Assembly (NCBI GenBank): GCA_031296325.1
Contig: JARLFY010000070.1
Coordinates: forward strand, 1-47,003
Direction: 5' to 3'
Origin: Acidobacteriaceae bacterium
Lineage (GTDB): Bacteria > Acidobacteriota > Terriglobia > Terriglobales > Acidobacteriaceae
Length of the DNA stretch: 47,003 nt
Below, one piece after another: positions 25,610 through 33,125 of the stretch. Both the position numbers and the translations under genes were made by a program. How positions within the stretch are numbered: position 1 is the stretch's first letter; each line of letters opens with the position of its first letter. Under the pieces are notes generated by a model that saw nothing but the letters and a program-made list of their open reading frames with translations, did no database searches and was not told where the DNA came from.

Positions 25610-26557
25610 TCAGTAGAGAGGCGGCTGGCCGGGGGGGCGAGTCTTCCAGCGGCGGTGCATCCAGAGCCACTGCGTGGGGTATTGGCGGATGATGTCTTCC
25701 AGAACAGCGGTGAACAGAGCCGTGTTGCTGGTGGTATCGGCCTCGGAGTCTCCCGTCCTGTGGAGCGCGAGTTCGGGGCCGAAGTGGAGGACGTATTTGC
25801 CTTCCTCCTGATGCCAAACCAGATAGCCGGGCAGAACCGCCGCTCCGGTCTTGAGCGCGACGCGGGCCATGCCGGAGGCGGTACATGCCTCGATGCCGAA
25901 GAAGGGAACGAAGAGACCCTGCGGCGGCGTCATGTTGGTGTCCATCAGGATGCCGACGGTCTCTCCGGCGCGCATGGCGGCGATCAGGCCGCGGGCGAAG
26001 TCGTCCTTGTGCAGGACGCGGTTACCGTGCTGGCAGCGGATACGGTTGACCATGCGATCGACCAGCGGATTGTCCAGACGGCGGATGACCATGCTCATCG
26101 GATTGCCCGCCAGCGAGTGAAAGAAGCTGGATAGCTCCCACGCGCCGATGTGTCCGGTCAGGACGAAGACGCCGTGGCCTCGGTCGCGCGCGGCGAGGTA
26201 GTTCTCCAGCCCCTCGTAGCGGATAAATCGGCGGGCAAAGTCCTGGGTATAGGTCGGCATCTGGCAGAACTCGGCCAACAGCCAGCCCAGATTGCGGTAC
26301 TCCTCGCGCAGCAGGGCTTCGCGCTGGTCGGCGGACATTGCAGGAAAGGCGAGTTGCAGATTGCGCAGGCCTGCGCGGCGCAGTCGTCCCAGCGAGGCAT
26401 AGGCGAGGCGGGCGATGGCGGCTCCGGCAACACGGGCCAGAGGCCGAGGAAGCACGCGCAGCGCGTGGACGAAGATCCACACGACCGCGAACTCCATCGC
26501 GTGACGGAGAGTGGGCCGTGAGCTGGACTCAGAGCTGGATTGGGCTTCGCGGGTCAA
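25610..26557 (-). CDS. LpxL-like lysophospholipid / lipid A acyltransferase
   Basis: A protein of up to 315 residues of the HtrB/LpxL family, which transfers acyl chains to lipid A precursors or related lipids at the inner membrane. Catalytic motif HIGAWE (His136 and Glu141, the HX4E form) in VLTGHIGAWELSSFFHSLAG; a second family block near MSMVIRRLDNPLVDRMVNRI; then GETVGILMDTNMTPPQGLFV and FFGIEACTASGMARVALKTG. An amphipathic or membrane-anchoring N-terminal segment is AVVWIFVHALRVLPRPLARV. The longest start is TTG at 26557; an ATG at 26497 would remove 20 polar residues and is a fair alternative. It ends with YPTQWLWMHRRWKTRPPG, usual for the family. Whether the acceptor is lipid A or an ornithine-type lipid cannot be told. 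Confidence 0.9.
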   Translation of the reverse strand: MTREAQSSSESSSRPTLRHAMEFAVVWIFVHALRVLPRPLARVAGAAIARLAYASLGRLRRAGLRNLQLAFPAMSADQREALLREEYRNLGWLLAEFCQMPTYTQDFARRFIRYEGLENYLAARDRGHGVFVLTGHIGAWELSSFFHSLAGNPMSMVIRRLDNPLVDRMVNRIRCQHGNRVLHKDDFARGLIAAMRAGETVGILMDTNMTPPQGLFVPFFGIEACTASGMARVALKTGAAVLPGYLVWHQEEGKYVLHFGPELALHRTGDSEADTTSNTALFTAVLEDIIRQYPTQWLWMHRRWKTRPPGQPPLY

Positions 26558-26759
26558 GGTTCCAGTCTATCGGGGATGAGGATGTGTGGGAACTCGTGTT
26601 GCTCTCACATGGGCATAGACGAGGATGAAAATATTAAGTTTCAGCGTGGGCTGTTTGCACAGAAGAGCCGCCAGCGGAGAGGCTCCGTCTGGCGGCTTTG
26701 TTCGTTTGTGCGTTACGGCGTGTTGTGACGCGATGGCGCTACGGCTGCTTCCTTTGGGT

Positions 26760-27458
26760 TTAGTGGCTGTCTCTGGAAGCTACAAAGTGGCGGGCTACGG
26801 TGCGAACAAAGGGACGCGCGTTCTCGGGAACCGGCTTGTTGCCCTTCAGCAGAACTTCAAAGGGAATGGCGGTACCATACTCGGCTCGTGTGTCGTCCTG
26901 ATTCTGCGAGAGAACGGTTCCGTCGAGGTCGAGGCCAGCGAAGAGACCACGCGAGCGTGAGTAGGTGAGGAACTCGGCGTGCATTGACGCGTCGGTGGCG
27001 GCCTGGGCGTTACGACCGACCGGGCCGGCCGAGGCGGCTGCGTCGGCGCCCAGCTTGAACTTGCTGCTGAGCATGTGCTGGAGGCCGTGCTCGTTCATGG
27101 CGATCAGGACGAGGTCAGTGGACTGGCCTCCGATCTGCCAGCCGAAGCTGCCGCCGGTGAGCTGCACGAAGACCGGCGCGCTCCATCCATTGGGCGTGCG
27201 GCAGGTGGCTACGCCCTGACCGTACTGTCCGCCGAAGACGAAGGCCGCCTTCTTGTACGACGGAATGACGGTGACGCAGACGGCTCCGGCCAGAATGCTC
27301 TGCGGAATGCCCTTGTCCGGGGTGGCCATAATCTCGTTGATGACGGCCTGCGCGCTGTCCAGGCGCTCTCTGAGCTTTTCGTTGCCCTGTCCGACGGCTG
27401 CGAGCGTGGTGGTCGCGATCAGCGCCAAGCCACATAGAATTCCTGAGAGTCGTTTCAT
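26760..27458 (-). CDS. SYLF-domain (Ysc84-type) lipid-binding protein
   Basis: A 232-residue secreted protein. Signal peptide MKRLSGILCGLALIATTTLA cleaved near AVGQG; then the SYLF domain with RLDSAQAVINEIMATPDKGI, VCVTVIPSYKKAAFVFGGQY, GSFGWQIGGQSTDLVLIAMN and the end YGTAIPFEVLLKGNKPVPEN. SYLF domains bind phosphoinositides or other anionic lipids in eukaryotes; the bacterial role is unclear, probably envelope-associated. The ATG at 27458 is chosen because the signal peptide starts there; the frame is open to 27536. It is followed by a gene-free stretch upstream and has no operon partner. Confidence 0.9.
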   Translation of the reverse strand: MKRLSGILCGLALIATTTLAAVGQGNEKLRERLDSAQAVINEIMATPDKGIPQSILAGAVCVTVIPSYKKAAFVFGGQYGQGVATCRTPNGWSAPVFVQLTGGSFGWQIGGQSTDLVLIAMNEHGLQHMLSSKFKLGADAAASAGPVGRNAQAATDASMHAEFLTYSRSRGLFAGLDLDGTVLSQNQDDTRAEYGTAIPFEVLLKGNKPVPENARPFVRTVARHFVASRDSH

Positions 27459-27970
27459 AGGTGTAAACCTTTCACTTTCTTTTCTGGTTCTAAATAGACT
27501 GAGCCGAATCCGTTTTGCCAATGGCCGCGATGGCAATGGCCTTGACCAGATTAGACCGCAAGATCGAATTCTGCATCAAGCTCATACATCAATTAGTACG
27601 ATGTCAAGAAAGGAGCGTGAGTTGTATGCTTCTGCGGACACCCGTCAACCACGGCGGGGAGCCGAACAGCGGAGCCAGATGGGAAGGCGATCCGGACGGG
27701 GACCTGCGGGCGAAAAAATGGGGGCTCCAAGAGCGAGCAGCTTGCGCCGCAATCCTTGTAGCCCCTCTCCCAGGTCTGTGTTGCTTAATCATCATGTTCT
27801 TAATGTGATGGGTGAACAATAGTACGAAGGTATAGAGACTTTAGTACCCATACCAGTTATCTTTTGGTTAACAGGAAAAGCGAGCCGTTTGGCATAAAAA
27901 GCGGGTTCAAATTGCAGGCTGGTCGGTAGTTCCTTGAAGCGATAGAACGGGCCTTCAGCCCTTGCCGGAC
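27459..27970. other. Gene-poor stretch upstream of the SYLF gene
   Basis: About 510 bp with no supported gene. A short plus-strand frame starting at ATG 27626 (60 codons, to 27808) has AAAGGAG ten bases before it and a hydrophobic end, but its composition is ordinary and I do not call it. The region should also hold the SYLF promoter, which I could not define. Its right end runs into the dispersed repeat copy 2. Confidence 0.5.
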
Positions 27971-28114
27971 AATGGCAACGACAACGACAGGGGCAAATGC
28001 AAAAGCAGATTCCTCCGCTTCGCTGCGGAATGACAAACAAAGAGGTTGCGGAATGACAAACTGAAGATGCCACGGAATGACAAATAAATTTGTCTATCGC
28101 AATTCTTGAATGCT
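27971..28114 (+). repeat. Dispersed hairpin repeat, copy 2, with CAA-rich tract and tripled tail
   Basis: A degenerate tract (AATGGCAACGACAACGACAG and on to 28002) leads into the core AAAAGCAGATTCCTCCGC, TTCGCTGCGGAATGACAAAC. The tail motif CGGAATGACAAA occurs three times at 28026, 28049 and 28073, spaced 23-24 bp, then CTATCGCAATTCTTGAATGC. The element reaches the stop codon of the minus-strand regulator gene. This is the longest tail of the family together with the copy near 33 kb. Confidence 0.8.
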
Positions 28115-28741
28115 CTATTCGATCTGGGTGGAGGGGTGGACGGTGAGGGCGGTTCGATTGGTTACGCCGACCTTGCGCAGGAGTCGTCCGATGTGTGCCT
28201 TGACGGTTCCCTCGTCGATGCCGAGGGTGAGGGCGATCTCGCGGTTGGGTTGTCCGTCGCGCAGCAGGGTGAGCACCTGAAGCTCGCGCGCAGTGAAGTT
28301 GGGCGGGGTGATCGGCTGGTTGCTGGTGCCGGGCTGGCTTTCGAGCAGGCGAGCCAGCACCTTGCGCGGAGCCCAGATCGAGCCATCGCGTACGACGTCG
28401 ATGGCCATCTGAATCTCGGATCCCTTTGCCGAAAGGCTGAAGTATCCCTTGGCTCCGCTGCCGATGACGCGCTGGATGTACTCGTGGTCGGTCTCGCTGC
28501 CGATGACGATGAGCTTGAGTTTGGGGCGTAGGTGGCGAAAACTGGCCAGCAACTCGAAGAGATGGCCGGTGCAGGAGGAGTCGATCAGAACCAGCGAGAG
28601 GTTGGCCTCGTCCATCGCGTCGGACAGGGTGAGGCATACGATCTTGTACTGTTTCAGGACGGACTGGAGTCCCATTAGACGCAGGGCATCGGTTGCGACC
28701 ACGCCGATGCGCTCTGCGTCCTTAGCTGAAACTTTATTCAT
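28115..28741 (-). CDS. NarL/LuxR-type response regulator with degenerate receiver
   Basis: A 208-residue protein with a receiver-like domain (about 1-125) and a C-terminal LuxR helix-turn-helix (FTARELQVLTLLRDGQPNRE, then ALTLGIDEGTVKAHIGRLLR). Asp54, the usual phosphate acceptor, is kept in LSLVLIDSS. By eye alignment the acidic pair near the N-terminus is replaced (VVATDAL where VDDH is expected), the conserved Thr/Ser is Gly (VIGSE) and the conserved Lys is Leu (YFSLSA). That suggests a pseudo-receiver not controlled by normal phosphotransfer. No histidine kinase gene is adjacent. The ATG at 28741, with GAGGT just upstream, is preferred to a TTG at 28750. Its targets are unknown. Confidence 0.9.
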   Translation of the reverse strand: MNKVSAKDAERIGVVATDALRLMGLQSVLKQYKIVCLTLSDAMDEANLSLVLIDSSCTGHLFELLASFRHLRPKLKLIVIGSETDHEYIQRVIGSGAKGYFSLSAKGSEIQMAIDVVRDGSIWAPRKVLARLLESQPGTSNQPITPPNFTARELQVLTLLRDGQPNREIALTLGIDEGTVKAHIGRLLRKVGVTNRTALTVHPSTQIE

Positions 28742-28834
28742 CGACCTCAAGCCTCTTCATCGCTGCATGGCCTGATCGCAGAGGTGATCCGCGATACGCT
28801 TGCGAGACTCCATCTTCATGCCCGTGCGGGAGAG

Positions 28835-29389
28835 CTACAGCTTGGGAAGGACGATGCCCTGCTGGTTCTGATATTTGCCCTTGCGATCTGCGTAACTGAT
28901 CTCGCAGATCTCGTCGGACTGGAAGAAGAGGATCTGGCAGAGTCCCTCGTTGGCGTAGATACGCGCAGGAAGAGGCGTGGTGTTGGAGATCTCCAGAGTG
29001 ACGAATCCCTCCCACTCCGGCTCGAACGGGGTGACGTTGACGATGATGCCGCAGCGCGCGTAGGTGGACTTGCCGACGCAGATCGTCAGCACGTTGCGGG
29101 GAATCTTGAAGTACTCGACCGAGCGCGCCAGCGCGAAGGAGTTGGGGGGAACGATGACGCTGTCGGCCTGTACGCTGACAAACGACCGCTCATCAAAGTT
29201 CTTCGGGTCAATGATCGCCGAGTTGACGTTGGTAAAGATCTTGAACTCGTCGGAGACGCGCAGGTCGTAACCGTAGGAGGAGAGTCCGTAAGAGATGACT
29301 CCCTCGCGAACCTGTTTCTCGCTGAAGGGGGTAATCATCTGGTGGTCGGTTGCTTGCTGTCGAATCCAGCGGTCGCTCTTAATGGCCAT
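28835..29389 (-). CDS. dcd: dCTP deaminase
   Basis: A 184-residue enzyme that deaminates dCTP to dUTP for dTMP synthesis (some members go on to dUMP). Diagnostic motifs: [10 protein letters not shown] at the start, [75 protein letters not shown] (with the catalytic Glu) and the closing [14 protein letters not shown]. The length equals the family norm. It is 93 bp upstream of the regulator gene on the same strand, so cotranscription is possible. A thymidylate kinase gene, the next but one step in the same pathway, lies 12 kb away in the window. Confidence 0.96.
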   Translation of the reverse strand: MAIKSDRWIRQQATDHQMITPFSEKQVREGVISYGLSSYGYDLRVSDEFKIFTNVNSAIIDPKNFDERSFVSVQADSVIVPPNSFALARSVEYFKIPRNVLTICVGKSTYARCGIIVNVTPFEPEWEGFVTLEISNTTPLPARIYANEGLCQILFFQSDEICEISYADRKGKYQNQQGIVLPKL

Positions 29390-29507
29390 GCAGTTTTGTT
29401 TCCTCTTGGCGGTCCATTCAGCCTGCGCCAGAATGCCTTTGCAGGCTCCGGAAAGACCGAGGATCCGCATATCTCGGATAGGTGAATCTTACGGCAGGAA
29501 TCCCTCG

Positions 29508-29536
29508 TTGACAATCTGCGGGTTAGTTCCTAACAT
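29508..29536 (+). promoter_or_regulatory. Sigma-70-like promoter of the HU/IHF gene
   Basis: TTGACA (29508-29513, perfect -35) followed after 17 bp by TAACAT (29531-29536, 4 of 6 for -10). This predicts a transcript start near 29543 and a leader of about 60 nt before the ATG at 29606. It lies in the 216-bp gap between the divergent dcd and HU/IHF genes. Confidence 0.65.
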
Positions 29537-29605
29537 CAGCAAAGCAGGACAGTGCGGAACCAAGGCGCATGGTTCCTGCCAGTTGCGCAAGAAAGGCGGC
29601 CCATA

Positions 29606-29884
29606 ATGATTAAACAGGACCTGATTCAGAGGGTCGTCGAACGGACCGGACTTCCGCGAACCAAGGCGGAAGACGCTGTCGACGCGATCTTTGATTGCAT
29701 GAAGAAGACGCTGATTGCGGGAGACCGCATCGAGCTGCGAGGCTTTGGCGTCTTTACCGTAAAGCCGCGCAAGACCGGCATCGGACGCAACCCGCGCACC
29801 GGAGCAGAGGTCAGCATCGCTCCCGGAAAGGCTGTTCGCTTCAAGCCGGGAAAAGATCTGCACCTGCTCGATCTGCCCGCTTAG
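29606..29884 (+). CDS. HU/IHF-family DNA-binding protein
   Basis: A 92-residue nucleoid protein that bends DNA as a dimer. N-terminal helices MIKQDLIQRVVERTGLPRTK, then FDCMKKTLIAGDRIELRGFG, the saddle and arm VKPRKTGIGRNPRTGAEVSI with the DNA-intercalating RNPRTG tip, and PGKAVRFKPGKDLH. The internal ELRGFGVF matches the family block. Full length. The ATG at 29606 has AAAGG about ten bases upstream and gives the standard start; earlier in-frame codons add unrelated residues. Whether it is an HU or an IHF subunit cannot be told from one gene. Confidence 0.95.
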   Translation: MIKQDLIQRVVERTGLPRTKAEDAVDAIFDCMKKTLIAGDRIELRGFGVFTVKPRKTGIGRNPRTGAEVSIAPGKAVRFKPGKDLHLLDLPA

Positions 29885-29904
29885 CCTAAAGCGGTTCTCC
29901 TGTT

Positions 29905-29985
29905 GATGTACACCGTTGCCATTGCGAACGGAATGCGGGGATTTTTCGCGTCGCTCAGAATGACAAACGAATTCGGTATACACCT
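29905..29985 (+). repeat. Dispersed hairpin repeat, copy 3
   Basis: Head GATGTACACCGTTGCC, spacer GCGAACGGAATGCGGGG, core ATTTTTCGCGTCGCTCAGAAT then GACAAACGAATTCGG. It belongs to the AGAAT subtype of the core, with a weaker left arm. It lies between the convergent HU/IHF and TetR genes, about 50 bp 3' of the TetR gene. Confidence 0.7.
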
Positions 29986-30033
29986 TTGAGAGAACTGCTC
30001 TAAAAATGCAGGCCGTCCGTGTTGGCGACCTGC

Positions 30034-30708
30034 CTAGCGTGTTGTCTGGGGAGAGGTGTAGGCGGCGAGGAAGATGCGCACAGCCTCTTTCACGTTGATC
30101 CTGCGCATCTCCTGTGGCATAACGTATTCCTTGTAAAACTGCCGTTTCAGGATGCTCTGTCCCCAGCACAGCGAGCAGAACATCTCTGCTGCATGGGCTG
30201 GATTCTCTCCCATGAACTCGGGATTTGCGACAAGATAATTCTGTAGCATGTTTGTCAGCCGCTTTGGACCAAGCTCCCAGAACATGCAGGCGAGCTTGGG
30301 GAATCCAGGCGATTCCGCGACGATGACCTGAAATAACGCACGCAGATCCGGGCGCATCATGGACCGCATCAGGCTGGTTCCAAACTCATCGAGAACCTTT
30401 GCCAAGGGCTCCTTTGAGGCCAAAGTTCTGGCGTAGAACGCATGGGTCTCGTCCATCTTGCGCGAGGCTACGGCGACGAAGAGTTCCGCCTTGCTGGGGT
30501 AACGCGCGTAGATCGTGCGCTTGGACGCTCCGGCGCGATTGGCAATCTCGGCGACGTTGGCGCTCTTGTAGCCGTGCTCCAGGAAGACATCGGTTGCCGT
30601 GTCCAGCAGATGCTCCATGCGCGCCGCAACCTCGGATGCGGCGGGACGACCTGCCCCACGACTCTTCTTTTCTAAAGGATTTTTCGGTTTTGCAACAGCT
30701 TTAGTCAT
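30034..30708 (-). CDS. TetR-family transcriptional regulator
   Basis: A 224-residue regulator. A basic tail (KPKNPLEKKSRGAGRPAASE) precedes the HTH at about residues 27-75: LDTATDVFLEHGYKSANVAE, IANRAGASKRTIYARYPSKA. The C-terminal ligand domain looks like the AcrR/AefR C-terminal type (LRALFQVIVAESPGFPKLAC, then FWELGPKRLTNMLQNYL), often linked to efflux genes. None of its direct neighbours is an efflux gene, and the RND operon is 15 kb away, so the target is unknown. The ATG at 30708 is the only good start; the sequence before it contains TAGAAT, a possible but isolated -10 box. Confidence 0.92.
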   Translation of the reverse strand: MTKAVAKPKNPLEKKSRGAGRPAASEVAARMEHLLDTATDVFLEHGYKSANVAEIANRAGASKRTIYARYPSKAELFVAVASRKMDETHAFYARTLASKEPLAKVLDEFGTSLMRSMMRPDLRALFQVIVAESPGFPKLACMFWELGPKRLTNMLQNYLVANPEFMGENPAHAAEMFCSLCWGQSILKRQFYKEYVMPQEMRRINVKEAVRIFLAAYTSPQTTR

Positions 30709-30759
30709 GGTGGATTGATTCTAGGGTACGCTATTCAGCCCCTTGCATAACAGAAAAAA

Positions 30760-30931
30760 AGATTCCTCCGCATTGCTGTGGAGGGGCGAGCAGATTGGCC
30801 CTCCACAAATCCCAGAGTATTTTCGGTAATGGTGTAGACCGCCGTGGAGCGAGCAAAATGTGGGGATTCTTCGCTGCGCTCAGAATGACAATACATTTCT
30901 GGTCTATATCGATTACTAGAATAGTATGAAT
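30760..30931 (+). repeat. Dispersed hairpin repeat, copy 4, with a decayed partner
   Basis: A full copy at 30816-30931: head TATTTTCGGTAATGGTGTAG, spacer GGAGCGAGCAAAATG, core ATTCT (30866-30870) with AGAAT (30882-30886), then GACAATACATTTCTGGTC. Just before it (30760-30786) lies a diverged half copy, GATTCCTCCGCATTGCTGTG, which still folds as CCTCC/GGAGG. It is about 20 bp 3' of the stop of the minus-strand TPR gene. Confidence 0.75.
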
Positions 30932-30951
30932 GTTCTACGCAACGGCGGAGT

Positions 30952-32793
30952 TTACGGGGCTGGTTCGGGGCGATAAGCGTCTTTTTCGGCCTTTCCGGTG
31001 GGGTCGAGCGGAGCTTCATTTTCCTGCTGGTCGGAGGAGCTGGCGGTGCGCCGAGGCAGGGCAAAGGGCTGCTTGAGGCCCGCTTCGGCGGCGGCCTTGG
31101 TGTCGGGCTGGCTGTCGCGATTGGCCTGTGCGGCGCGATACTCGGCCAGCGCCTTGTCGCGCTGGGGCGGGGTCGCGATGTCGTACATTCGGCCCAAGTA
31201 GATGTGCGCCCAGGCGATGGTGCGTGGATCGTGCGAGAGCTTGACGGTCTGGGTGAGGTGGTCGAGAGCAGCGTCGGGGTCGCCCTGCATCAGCGCGATG
31301 CGCCCCAGAATGTAGTGGGCCTGCGGGTTGGAGGGCGCGGTCTTCAGCGCGGTCTCGGCCATATCCGAGGCTCCGTCCAGATCGCCCTTCATCAGCTTGC
31401 GCTCGGCCAGATCGAGTCCGCTGAGCGGGCGCGGAGTACGCCGCATAATGTCTCCGCCGGAGCCGGTGGGCAGGAAGAGAATCTGCTCGTCGCGGTGGCG
31501 CTCGCTGTCGATGTCCATGCCGTAGATCATGGGGCCGATGCTGTCCTTGAGACCGGTTCCGCCGTGCTCCATCGTTCCCAACTGGCCGTAGAAGTAATCG
31601 ACCAGAACCCAGCCCTGGCGCATGTCCAGATCGACCTTGCGGCGGCGAACGGCCTCGGCCTGACGCTCGTAGGCGCTGAGGTCGGCGGAGTAGCGGGCAT
31701 CGAGCGCACGATCCTTGCCGGCAGCGGGCTTGATGGGCGCGGCGATACCGACGTCCATGGTCTGTGCCTCGATGGCCTTGATGAGGCACTCGGTCAGCAG
31801 AGCCGCGATGTCGGACTTGTAGGTGAACTCAAGCGGAGCCTTCTGCACCGGCTTCAACAAAGGCAGCATGTGGTTGAGCGCTGCGGGGCGCGAGTAGACC
31901 ATCGGCTCGACCAGAAAGTGCAGGTAGGTGTGGCGGATCAGATCCATCGGAACTGCGTCCAGCGGCAGGGCGCGGGGCGAGACGACGACCACCGAGTCGT
32001 TGCCGTTGTAGCGCGCGTTGGTCTCTTCCGGAGCCAGCATCGGCTCCAGCAGAACCAGAAAGCGGCGGCCATCGTAGCTGCTGACCGGCATACGCAGAAA
32101 GATGTTGGTGTCCAGAATCGTCTGGGTCAGCGGATCGTGGATGTGGTCGATCATCGTCTCGTACTCCGAGCGATGCTGGAACCAGAGCGCGTGCAGATGC
32201 ACCGCGTCGGCGAAGGCGCGCAGCAGGGGCAGAATCTCGACGACCTGGGTGGAGTCCGGCGGCAACTCGGTGGTGTCGACCGACGGGGTGAGCGCGGGAG
32301 CAGGAGTCAGGTAGAGCGAGAGCGAGATGTACTGCGCCACGTCGCGGCCCGCGTCTGTCAGCGCATGCTCGCGGATGAAGGAGCAGAGCGCATCGCGCGT
32401 GTCGCGGGCGGGGGCGGAGGAGGCCAACTCGGCGTTGATCTCTTCGCGAACCTTGAGGCGGACAGGAGCGGATTCGGCGAGGCCGGTGTCGTAGCCGCAG
32501 GAGTTGAGCGCGCTGGCCAGATAGAAGAGCGGCTCGCTGGTCTCCAGCGTAATGGCCGAGCCCGCCGTCTGCGGCAGTGCAATGCGCGTCGCGGGAGTCG
32601 TGTCCACGGCCTGCGATTCCGGGCTGCTGGAGGAACTCGAACTGGACGGCGAACTGGAGGAGCTTCCCGTCTGCGCCAGCGCTGTAGAGAAGAGCGTCGG
32701 AGTGGCGACGACGAAGGCAACCGCAACTGCGGCGATCGGCAGGGGACGGAATCGGAGAAGACGCTTCAGGCTAGGCACAATTTGACTCGACAC
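30952..32793 (-). CDS. Large secreted TPR protein with a HxxxH segment
   Basis: A 613-residue protein of unknown function. Signal peptide (FRPLPIAAVAVAFVVATPTL, cleaved after ALAQ), then a Ser-rich linker (residues about 43-62). A middle domain of about 350 residues has no family I can name; it contains MDLIRHTYLHFLVEP, where His288 and His292 are spaced as in a zinc-peptidase HExxH motif but the Glu is Thr. The C-terminal third (about 460-580) carries TPRs, for example RKLMKGDLDGASDMAETALK and YILGRIALMQGDPDAALDHL. The start is GTG at 32793, with AGGTT upstream. The ending is Pro/Glu/Lys-rich. It may be a decayed peptidase-like domain with a protein-binding tail; this is inference. Confidence 0.82.
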   Translation of the reverse strand: MSSQIVPSLKRLLRFRPLPIAAVAVAFVVATPTLFSTALAQTGSSSSSPSSSSSSSSPESQAVDTTPATRIALPQTAGSAITLETSEPLFYLASALNSCGYDTGLAESAPVRLKVREEINAELASSAPARDTRDALCSFIREHALTDAGRDVAQYISLSLYLTPAPALTPSVDTTELPPDSTQVVEILPLLRAFADAVHLHALWFQHRSEYETMIDHIHDPLTQTILDTNIFLRMPVSSYDGRRFLVLLEPMLAPEETNARYNGNDSVVVVSPRALPLDAVPMDLIRHTYLHFLVEPMVYSRPAALNHMLPLLKPVQKAPLEFTYKSDIAALLTECLIKAIEAQTMDVGIAAPIKPAAGKDRALDARYSADLSAYERQAEAVRRRKVDLDMRQGWVLVDYFYGQLGTMEHGGTGLKDSIGPMIYGMDIDSERHRDEQILFLPTGSGGDIMRRTPRPLSGLDLAERKLMKGDLDGASDMAETALKTAPSNPQAHYILGRIALMQGDPDAALDHLTQTVKLSHDPRTIAWAHIYLGRMYDIATPPQRDKALAEYRAAQANRDSQPDTKAAAEAGLKQPFALPRRTASSSDQQENEAPLDPTGKAEKDAYRPEPAP

Positions 32794-32964
32794 GATTCGA
32801 ATTCAACCTCGGAAGGGTACAGCTTCAGCCGTACCGCATCGCACAACCCATTAAACACTGCGCAGGCTTGATTGCGAAACGAGCAAGTCTGCGCGATAAG
32901 AAGGATTGCGGCGGAGTGGGCTGCATTGCATCGCCGCGACGATCTTTTTCCCCGCTCCCAAAGC

Positions 32965-33115
32965 GTTTTCGGTAGTGGTGTATAGCGTCGTGGAGTGAGC
33001 GACAGCAGATTCCTTCGCTTCGCTACGGAATGACAAACAAAGAGGCTACGGAATAACAAACAAAGAGGTACATACAAATGACAAGCAAATCGGAATATAG
33101 CAATCTGGAAAGTGT
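32965..33115 (+). repeat. Dispersed hairpin repeat, copy 5, with repeated tail
   Basis: Head GTTTTCGGTAGTGGTGTATA, spacer GTGGAGTGAGCGACAGCAG, core ATTCCTTCGCTTCGCTACGG, then AATGACAAACAAAGAGGCTA, a second CGGAATAACAAAC with AAAGAGG, and a third weaker repeat ending in GGAATATAGCAATCTGG. It fills most of the 332-bp gap between the TPR gene and the acetylesterase gene and stops just 3' of the latter. I see no gene in the rest of this gap. Confidence 0.8.
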
Positions 33116-33125
33116 TCCCGAGTCT

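Noticed and set aside
27626..27808. A 60-codon plus-strand frame with AAAGGAG upstream and a hydrophobic C-terminus
   Set aside because: The spacing is at the long end, the composition matches non-coding surroundings, and there is no family signature; a small membrane peptide is possible but not supported.
30718..30723. TAGAAT on the minus strand upstream of the TetR gene
   Set aside because: Only about 10 nt from the start codon and without a -35 box; it would require a leaderless transcript.
31204..32871. A 555-codon plus-strand frame opposite the TPR protein gene
   Set aside because: Antisense shadow with no family features; the minus strand has a signal peptide and TPR motifs.
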